A stretch of DNA of 64,000 nt from Cricetomys ansorgei (lineage: Eukaryota > Chordata > Mammalia > Rodentia > Nesomyidae): positions 22,088,501-22,152,500 of the forward strand of contig JAMJFZ010003163.1 in assembly GCA_026225945.1 (NCBI GenBank), read 5' to 3'. Shown piece by piece: positions 56,731-64,000 of this stretch. The position numbers and the translations under genes were made by a program. How positions within the stretch are numbered: the first letter of the stretch is position 1; every line of letters begins with the position of its first letter. The notes below the pieces were generated by a model. The model ran no database searches. It saw only the letters and a program-made list of their open reading frames with translations, and was not told the origin of the DNA.

Positions 56731-58934
56731 ACGTACCAAATGGCTTTCTAAATATGTTAGGTAGGGTTAGACGTTTCTAAGGATTTGCGCTGTCTAAGGC
56801 TCAGACAGTTCAGGGCACTTGTCCTGGCCAGGCCTTCTTTGGAGTGGACCCTCCCTCCCCACAGCCTTGAGGACTGTGGAGCTGAAGTTTGCTTGTCATC
56901 CAAATAGGTTGGTCCCAGCACACAGCACACTGTGCTTCTGTGGCCCGCCCTGTTCCTGAAGGTCCTTTCTCGAGATACAATCCTTGGCTTCTGCTTGTGT
57001 GTTACATCACCTGGGCGTTCCAAAATGCCCATGATCTCAAAAGCAGACCTCATTTCTAAATCACCCTGTGCATCTATACTTCATTTTATTTAACACGGCG
57101 TTCTAAAATTGTATTTAAAGACAGCTCCTCTTGTCTCGCGTGCCCTTGGCTGGGAAACAAAGGAAGTTTCTTTTAAGAGGTGTTTTACGTTTTATGACTA
57201 CTGAGAGAGAACATAGCTCTTTAATAGGTATGTATGTAAGAGTTCCACGTTACAGGGTTTCAGAGACTAGAAGTTTTGGAACATGGCTGTTTGATAACAT
57301 CTCCGAAGGGCAAAGGAGCAAATGTGAGCTTCGGAGGTTTAGATGCCAAAACAGAGCGCACTCCCTGCACTGTGGCAGCAGAAGCTTTCCTAAGACCGTC
57401 TGTCATGCCCACCACCAACTGCATTCTGCCTTGACTTCGGGTGAGGGGGTTGTGCAGGATGGATCCCTCTTGTCTTCTTCTTCATGGTCATGGGTATGTA
57501 ACATGTTCTTCATCGAGCCAGGCAATTGACAGAGACGCCAGTGCGTTTAAGACGTGCGTCTACTGGAAACGAGGCTTGCGTTGCTGCCAGAAACGGATGC
57601 TTTACTGTGTCTGCTACTATCACACATCTCGATTTTTCCTTTTTTTTTAAATCCTGTCTCTTAAAACAATAATATCAAACAACTCCAGGGGAAAAAAAGT
57701 TAAACGTTTCCATATGAAGAGCTGATTAAATTGGTATGGTTTTCCTTTCAGTAAAAACTGATATGCGTTGAAGCACAGCACGGCCGCGGGGCTGGTGCTG
57801 CTGCGGCCTCCGATCCCTGCCAGGCTAAGGGTCAGAGCCTGGCCGCTGCCGTCCATCAGCCTGGGTCTGACGTGCCCATTCCCGGGGACTGAGCACAGAG
57901 TCGGCGTTCACCTGGCCGGAGTCATCTCTCTCAACGCACACCGTTGTCCTGTGCCATTTTTTGTGACCTTTCGAAAGCAGACGCCTCCACACAGGGTCTC
58001 GTGGCTACAGTGAGCAAGTGGTACTCAGGACTCCTGCAGTGGGAAGGATCCTGACTGAGTTTAGGGGAGAGTCTGCCATGGGGAAGCTGATTTATTGGTT
58101 TGTGTGTCCGCAAAGGTCCTGGTGCCTGGCTTTCTCCGAGTGTGATGCTGTGGACCGTGTTATTTTTGTCTGTGTGCTCCCCCTACTTCCGTGAATCTAC
58201 TGTTCTTTCAGACTGCCCTCTGGGTCACCAGGAGACGGTTGCAGCAGCTGTCCCTCCATGTCCATCCCCCATGGGGACATGAGAGCCAGGTAGCATTCCC
58301 AGTACACCTGCTTACTTGCCTTGGTTCCAACCAGGGAGTGGGATGCTGCCAGAGTGGAGATGGCTGAGCTATGTATAAGCCCTTGAGCTAAGACAGGGTT
58401 CCTGGAGGGAAACTATGGCAGAATAATAGACAACTGGATAGATGGTCTATAACAAAACCAGAATGTCCTTCACCAAAGGATAGGCTGTTCACCAAACATG
58501 ATCAGAATGTGAGCTCTGACTCAAAAAACAGGGGTGAGTGGGGAGAGCCAGGCACATTGCTCCTGTTCTCATTCTCCTTCAAGCATGAACGCTAAGAGGA
58601 AAGTGTTTCCTGGTGATTGGTGTGAATGCTCAGGCTTGAGTTGGTTTTTCCCAGAATTCAGAGCAAGGAAGAGGCTTTGCAACTGCCACCAGTGGCCAGA
58701 GGTAACAGTGGCTTTTTTGTTCAGCAGATTTGTTTTTAGAGATGAAATCATATTGCCATTCTTCTCCTTGAAACCCAAGTCCATCTTTCTTCACTTTGGA
58801 GGGGGCACACCAGAGACAAGGCTCTGCCCTCCCTGCCCATCCTGTGCTCTTGCAATGGAACTCTGAGATGGACTAGCCCATCTCTAGGGCGGGCAGGCAC
58901 CTTCCATTTCTGTGTTCCGAAAGTCTCATTTTAA
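56731..58934. other. 2.2 kb single-copy noncoding DNA
   Basis: No transposon or gene recognised. Open frames up to 132 codons (57131-57529 plus) lack domains. 57770-57930 is GC-rich with several CpGs but is not an island. Confidence 0.48.
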
Positions 58935-59040
58935 GTTGGGCATAGTAGCACACACCTCTAATTCCAGTACTCTGGAGGTGGCTAAGACAGGAAGAGCACA
59001 GGTTCAAGGCTATCCTGGGCTACATAACAAAGTGTAAGAG
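58935..59040 (+). mobile_element. B1-like SINE (B4 right half type)
   Basis: 'AGTTGGGCATAGTAGCACAC', 'ACCTCTAATTCCAGTACTCT', 'GGAGGTGGCTAAGACAGGA', 'GGTTCAAGGCTATCCTGGGC' and 'TACATAACAAAGTG': a 5'-complete but 3'-short B1-like element. Confidence 0.78.
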
Positions 59041-59203
59041 GGAAAGGGGAGGTAGGGATGAAGAGGGAGTGGAGAGAGGAGGGGGGTAGCTGACAAATAT
59101 CTTTCTGTCTCCCAGAAATCTCCTGCCAGGTCTTGGCAGAAGTTAACTTGATTCTTGAGCCTATAGCCTTGTCTCCTCAGACCACGATACCGTGAACACC
59201 ATT

Positions 59204-59208
<5 letters not shown>

Positions 59209-59247
<39 letters not shown>
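59209..59247. repeat. (CA)n microsatellite
   Basis: Perfect run of about 19 CA units. Confidence 0.97.
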
Positions 59248-59249
<2 letters not shown>

Positions 59250-59733
59250 GTTAACACTTCTCCAGTAAGGTTAGAGCCTGGAAAAATGAATAGGTGCTGC
59301 TCACTCTAGGACCCCTCAAGTAAATCCCTTGGGCAGCGATGGTAAAGGTCTCCCCACTTGGGGACTCTGTGGCAGAGAGAAACAAATTTGACTCAGCATT
59401 CGTCAGGCTCCAGTGAAGTGGCTGTGCCGCACAGCTGTTGCAGATCTGTTTACCAAGCTGAGTGTTTACTGTGGGCTCTGCCACAGCCCCCATCACCACA
59501 CCTAGAGGAGGCCGTCTGCAAACAGAAGGTTTCTCTTCAATTAAGATTTTTACACCTAGCAAGTCAACAAGGGCACTTTTGAAATGTAAATTCATCTTTT
59601 TCACAGGCAACTTGCAGCAGCTCCACCTACCTAGAGACAGGTTCTCCTTCAGCACAGAGCAGTACGTATGTGCCCTGCTTCCCTTCAGCGTGGTTCAGCC
59701 CAGGGTCCCCGTACACTTAGATCCTAGTGCGGA

Positions 59734-59750
59734 TTTTTTTTTTTTTTTTT
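59734..59750. repeat. (T)17 homopolymer
   Basis: Seventeen T between GGA and GCC. No retroposon body next to it. Confidence 0.95.
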
Positions 59751-59779
59751 GCCTTAAACACTTTCTGCAGTTTAGTTAT

Positions 59780-60060
59780 TTGTTGTAATTATCAAGTTCA
59801 TTTTTCTCTAATAGATGTGACTAAGTATATTTAGCACTGTGTAATGAGTTTTCTGCCTGGTTGCATCTTAGCTAATAAGGAATTCCTTAGCGGCATCGCT
59901 GACAGCTGCCGCGGGTCCCAGGTCTGTGCTGCCGCAAGAGACCCCTTCCATGAACTGCTAGCATTAGAGAAATTAACTCCATTACACTAACCATAAAATT
60001 GAGGCTGAAATTTGATTACTAATAGATCCTCAATTCAGCCAGAAAGTGGAGCAGCAGGGG
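59780..60060. promoter_or_regulatory. candidate conserved noncoding element
   Basis: Repeat-free block with 'TGTAATTATCAAG', 'CTCTAATAGATG', 'GTGTAATGAG', 'GCTAATAAGG', 'GAAATTAACTCCATTAC', 'TTGATTACTAATAGATC'. The 9-base word CTAATAGAT occurs twice (about 59808 and 60019). AATTGAGG (59997-60004) pairs with CCTCAATT (60028-60035), and the overlapping GGCTGAA (60003-60009) pairs with TTCAGCC (60034-60040). Confidence 0.42.
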
Positions 60061-60289
60061 AGGAAGGTGAGTCCATGTGCAATACCGGTGTCCGTGTTCT
60101 CCTCTGCACATGTGTTCAGACATCTCCAGTCATCTCTTCAGTGTAATTCCTAGACAGAAGGGAGAGATCAATGTCCAGCCGACAGGCTTAGACCTGTGCA
60201 GTGACTGGGCAGGTGTGAGACAGGAAGTCTTTGTTACTGCTGTGAAGATGGTACCTAGCTATTAGTGTCTCTGCCTTTACTGAGAAGAG
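60061..60289. other. single-copy DNA between two conserved-looking blocks
   Basis: Nothing recognised. Confidence 0.45.
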
Positions 60290-60440
60290 AAACCTCTCAG
60301 TATGGTTTTGGCCATGGAAACGGTGCCATTGTCACTAGCAGTCCAGATTTGTAAGGCTAAAGTGCTAGGGACAATTAGTAATTGGTGCCTGGCTGCTATG
60401 ATGTATAGTTGCTTAGCAACAGTCCCTGAATTAAGTCTCT
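60290..60440. promoter_or_regulatory. candidate element with RFX X-box palindrome
   Basis: GTTGCTTAGCAAC at 60408-60420 is a 13-base palindrome (odd centre) matching the full RFX X-box (GTTGCC/T-N-GCAAC type). It is preceded by 'CAATTAGTAATTGGTG' (60372-60387), which holds the inverted homeodomain pair CAATTAGTAATTG. Both sit in repeat-free DNA. Confidence 0.45.
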
Positions 60441-62036
60441 GGAAGGGGCACACAGGAAGAGACAAGACAGGAAGATGAAATGGGTACCCTTTCAACGTGT
60501 AGGTGTCTCCGTAATGAAAAAGGAGTGAAAGATATTTGTAATCATAGACGTGTTTGAGTGGGAAATTGGGGCTAAGGAAAGAAAGGGCAGGACGCAGTTC
60601 TTTGGCTAAATAAAATCAGGGTGAGTGGCATTTGAGTAGTCCATACAAAGGCAGATCACCTTCTGACACATCGTCGCTGTGATTCCCGTGAGAGCAGAAC
60701 CCAGGGAGGGTCCTTCCCCCAAAGGCAGCGTGGAAATATGTGGGAGTTAGAGATGGAGAATGAAATCTCTAGAACAAGATCCGTTTGGCTGCTGCCTGTA
60801 CCTGGGAACTGGGATTTGCTGCACAGCAGGGTCCAATTCGGATTCAGCCTTGCTCCAGGCACCAGGTGGAGAGGCTCCTTTCCAGTGCCGATGCCCAGTT
60901 CCCCTCTACGTGAAGTCAAGACTGATCCTGAGGAGGCCAAGAACAGCGTACGCATCTCATCAGACTCGGCTGAGATTGGAGGCTCTCAGCAGACTAAGAT
61001 ATCACCCTGAACTACATGATTTAGTGAACTGGATTTGCCTCTGGAAGGGCAGATGAACAAAAGCAAGTGGGAAGGCTGAAAAAGCCCTCTATGCAGCTGC
61101 AGAGCCTTGTTAAGGGGTTGCCTTATCTACGGCAGGCTCTGCCCAGAGGTCTGCAAAGGGCCAGGGGCTCATTACTGAGAGTGAGGGCTGTTTTGCAATT
61201 AGTGTTGAAACACTGAGATAAAGACAGGATATATAGGAATTAAAAACAGATAACGTAAACACTAACAAAGAGTCTTAATCCCTCCGCTTGAGTGTTTTGC
61301 ATGTTCACCTCTGATCAGAATTCTTAATAATATTGAGTGTGTTGCAACTCAATAAAGATTCCCTGGGAAGGAACAAGTCGATTCTTGGATTAAAAAAACA
61401 CAACAAGGAAGAACAAACAGAAACAGAAAAACTTACCCTTGTGTATTTCTATTACTTCCAAACTTAAAAAAAAAAATCAAATGCATTATATTACACAGAG
61501 GGGGTTATTACACCTGGTACCGATCACCTATGGTCATGATTCACTCCCCCATCTTCCGGTGAGTAGAAAGAGATATTCAGGGCTCAGAAAGCAGATTCTC
61601 TGTCTCTGCCCATGACCTTTTTTTTCCTTTTTCTCTTTTCTTTTTAAACTAGAGAATGAAGGTGTTTGGGTCTAAAGTCATTACTATACAATTGAGGAAA
61701 GCTTTGCTTTCCTGGCCTAAAGTTTTAGCTGCAGAGAAAGTGGATAACCGTCTTGCGATTTCTGCCCACTACATACAAAGTGCTCACCCTCGCCTGCAAT
61801 AGCGCAGCAACCGGACAGTGTGCACCTCTGTGTCGAAAGAGGCTAGAGCGAAGGTGCGTAACCGCAGCTCAGTCCGTCAAGGAGACAGTTATTCCAGTTT
61901 AAATATTTCCGGGGGTATTCCATGCACCCACATTCCCAGTCTCTCATCAGCTTCAGGTAGTACTACTCACCTTCTAGTCGGTCAATACCCGGCTTCCCTG
62001 TGAGGCTTTGTGCCGTGAGAGCAGGGCTGTATGTAC
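60441..62036. other. 1.6 kb single-copy noncoding DNA
   Basis: No transposon or gene recognised. A T-rich tract at 61617-61650 and A-rich bits at 61464-61476. Frames up to about 98 codons without domains. Confidence 0.48.
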
Positions 62037-62410
62037 CTTGCTGATTAAGTTTTCTTACCTTTTTTCCTGTTGCTATGACAAAATAACGCTGACAGAAGCA
62101 GCTTCAGGAGGAAAGGATTTATTTTGGCTCACAGTTCTAGGGTCCAGTCCACCAAGGTAGAGAAATCAAGGCAGCAATTACTCGGAGCAACTGGTCACAT
62201 TGCACCTACTGTCAGGAAGCAGGGAAACAAAGACTGCATTTCCCTGACTCAGTTTCTTTTATATAGTCCAGTCCACCGTCTCGGGGAATTAATGCCACCA
62301 GTAATGAATGGTGGATCTTTCCACTAAAATTAATCTAATCAAGATAATTCCACAGACATGCTCGGAGGCCTTTCTCCCAAGTGATCATAGGTCTTATCAA
62401 GTGAATAATT
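62037..62410 (+). mobile_element. rodent ERV LTR-like repeat
   Basis: Order of blocks: 'CCTGTTGCTATGACAAAATA', 'AGCAGCTTCAGGAGGAAAGG', 'TTTATTTTGGCTCACAGTTC', 'GGTGGATCTTTCCACTAAA', 'ATTAATCTAATCAAGATAAT', 'CCACAGACATGCTCGGAGGC'. This matches a dispersed rodent LTR-like repeat of the same general family as 16163-16425, opposite orientation. Truncated; subfamily unassigned; no coding region. Confidence 0.65.
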
Positions 62411-62454
62411 GAGATTAACCATTCCACTTGCTTTTCGGTGTCTGATGTATTCTG

Positions 62455-62512
62455 GCACTCAGCACGGGGTGTACTACATAGGAAGCACCCAATAAATAAA
62501 GGCAGGATAGAA
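62455..62512 (+). mobile_element. ancient repeat 3' end (L2/MIR type)
   Basis: 'CTGGCACTCAGCACGGGGTG' and 'GGAAGCACCCAATAAATAAA' recall the common mammalian 3' end CTGGCACATAGTAGGCACTCAATAAAT. Short. Confidence 0.4.
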
Positions 62513-62913
62513 TTATTAGAACCTGACAGTGGTAGCCAGCCCAAAATGGCCTCTACTGATCCCGGTGCCCTGCTATTCATATCTTATATAAGTGTCTCCC
62601 TTTTAATGTGAGCCAGATTTGGTGGATCACTTCCAGTAACCTTAAGAGATAGTGTGGTCCCTTGCCAACACTCTGTGACAGAAGAAGACACTGTAAGGCA
62701 AGTTGGCTGCCATTTTGTGAGCAGCGTACGGGAGAAGCCCTTACAGCCCTAGCTCATACCGTGATTGCATGCGTGACAGAGACCCTGAACCAGAAGCATC
62801 CAGCCCCCAAACTCACATGGAAGCTGCCAGATGATAATCCCTGTTGATTTAAGCTTCCGCTTACAGGGGAATCCAGTAATGAACATGCTAGCCAATTAGA
62901 GTACACACCAACT
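62513..62913. other. single-copy noncoding DNA
   Basis: Nothing recognised. Confidence 0.45.
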
Positions 62914-63085
62914 CATTCACACATTCATTCATTCATTCACGCATTGACTGCCAATGAGGGGACTGTGCCGGGTACTGAGTATTCTGTGAGAAAGCAAGGG
63001 TCGTGCCTTCAAGGAACTTACAGTCTGAGATGGAGGTGACAGCATGCACAGACAGATCCGCAGGTCCCTGCAGGTACAGTGGGTA
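62914..63085 (+). mobile_element. ancient mammal-wide repeat (L2-age) with (CATT)n start
   Basis: CATT units (62919-62938) then 'ACTGTGCCGGGTACTGAGT', 'GAGAAAGCAAGGGTCGTGCC', 'TTCAAGGAACTTACAGTCTG' match the order ATTCATTCATT, CACTGTTCTAGGTGCTGG, GAACAAAACAGACAA, CCCTGCCCTCATGGAGCTTACA of an old mammalian repeat. It appears to be the upstream part of the same family as 52590-52850. Confidence 0.55.
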
Positions 63086-63447
63086 TACAAGGAGGCAACC
63101 TAGAACGCCGGGAGTCACCACACCGACAAGGTGGTCTCATAGCACCCCATCCCCGTGCCCCTACCCAGCACTTCTCCCTTTACTGTTCCACGGCTGGCTT
63201 AGCTTTCAGTTATACTGCTCCATATTGTATTCATTCCTGGGCAAGCTGAGTGGCTACTACAGGAGAGAGAGCATTCGAGTACGTTCTCCACCGCCCTTGG
63301 TTATGAGACTCTTGTGCTGAACTTGACTTGATTTGAGTGTCTCTCGCCGGTCTGTCAGTTTTCGTTACTCTCCCTTGGTCTCTGTCATTGGCACCCTATT
63401 CCCTAGGGGTCTTTTGGTAGAAACAAGCAGTTTGTCTTTAAGGGGAC
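63086..63447. other. single-copy noncoding DNA
   Basis: Nothing recognised. Confidence 0.45.
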
Positions 63448-63540
63448 ATGGGTAGGGATACAGCTTAGTGGTGGAGTGCTTGCCTAACGCTCTCAAGACC
63501 CTATGCTCAATTCCCAAATCCTAGTATTGCAAAACAGATA
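63448..63540 (+). mobile_element. ID SINE
   Basis: 'GGGTAGGGATACAGCTTAGT', 'GGTGGAGTGCTTGCCTAACG' and 'CCCTATGCTCAATTCCCAAA' are the tRNA-Ala-derived ID head, anticodon-side and B-box regions, followed after about 20 bases by an A-rich stretch. Confidence 0.85.
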
Positions 63541-64000
63541 CAAGAGTGAATTTTTAAAAAAAGTAGATTGATCAATTGATTACTAAAATAATAAACAAAC
63601 AAATAAACAAAACATAGGGTTATCTTGTTATTTTATTTTTGTTGTTGGGAGTAGATCCCAAACCCAGGACCAGGCACCAGATAGAACCAGTAATACAGTG
63701 AAGATGAGTCAGGCTCCCATGGCCCCCAAGGATGAAGAAAGCAGACCGGTCCTTTGCCCTCCTCTGCTACAGGCCACAGTGAGAAAGCAGTAAGATGCTT
63801 AGGGCCGTCCTGCAGGGTGCCCGTCGTAAGTGGGCAGGAGAGGGTTCAAACTGAGACACTCGGGAATATCAGGCTCCCCCCACACACCTCCCCCCACCCC
63901 GCACACAGATAGGACAACAATGGGAAAACTGGTTGTGCTTAGGGCCATTAGGTGTTCCCCTTGAGAAGAGTGCTCCGTTTGTGCACCGCCACTGTGTGGG
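63541..64000. other. A-rich tract then single-copy DNA
   Basis: (AAAT/AAAC)n at 63585-63613, then no gene. A C-rich stretch at 63877-63903 (CCCCCCACACACCTCCCCCC) is a quadruplex candidate on the minus strand. The window ends in ordinary sequence. Confidence 0.5.

Noticed and set aside
57131..57529. 132-codon open frame on the plus strand
   Set aside because: Average composition, no domain, overlapping shorter frames. Treated as chance.
62037..62410. Enhancer-like TAATC/ATTAATC cluster
   Set aside because: The words 'ATTAATCTAATCAAG' belong to a dispersed LTR-like repeat, so they do not indicate a constrained element.
1..64000. A previously undescribed gene system (defence, mobile or biosynthetic)
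   Set aside because: Nothing in either strand resembles a gene cluster. The window is vertebrate noncoding DNA, and the remarkable content is regulatory-looking and repeat-derived.

Overview
This window is nuclear DNA of a muroid rodent and contains no protein-coding gene, exon or RNA gene that I can support. The organism call rests on interspersed repeats recognised by eye: B1, B2, B3, ID and B4-type SINEs, a composite B4/RSINE1-type SINE, a rodent MT2-type ERVL LTR and rodent L1 3' ends, on a background of mammal-wide MIR and other ancient repeats. Three B1 copies carry 'ACAGAGAAACC' preceded by an extra ACA/TAA-like insertion. I associate that variant more with cricetids (voles, hamsters, deer mice) than with mouse or rat, but this is a weak inference.

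About 1-16 kb is repeat-rich. It holds an L1 3'UTR fragment (minus), a B1, a long TG microsatellite, a B3, a solo ERVL LTR with a TATA-like box and three ~34-bp direct repeats, ID and B1 copies, a second B3, a long CA tract, and a B1 next to an LTR-like repeat that folds back on itself. About 17-33 kb is mostly single-copy, with a 7-unit minisatellite at 20.2 kb, a strong G-quadruplex motif at 22.5 kb, MIR remnants, and a 23-bp strict purine/pyrimidine alternation (Z-DNA type) at 32.8 kb. 33.3-34.7 kb is an old L1 interrupted by a B4 and a B1. 41-48 kb holds a B2 with an apparently intact CTCF core, a B3, two copies of one composite SINE, a B1 and a B4.

The right half has two long SINE-free stretches (about 34.2-41.4 kb and 51.8-58.9 kb). 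Within and around them lie AT-rich blocks dense in homeodomain-type TAAT/ATTA sites (36.3-36.7, 37.6-38.4, 42.3-42.5, 53.9-55.2, 56.2-56.7, 59.8-60.4 kb). They look like a cluster of conserved noncoding elements, possibly enhancers in the desert or intron of a developmental regulator. I infer this from composition and motif density only; no alignment was possible. I could not name the neighbouring gene.

Every open reading frame is short, most overlap repeats or low-complexity tracts, and none shows a recognisable domain. I did not find a novel protein or RNA system. The parts most worth checking are the conserved-looking blocks and the palindromic transcription-factor sites inside them.
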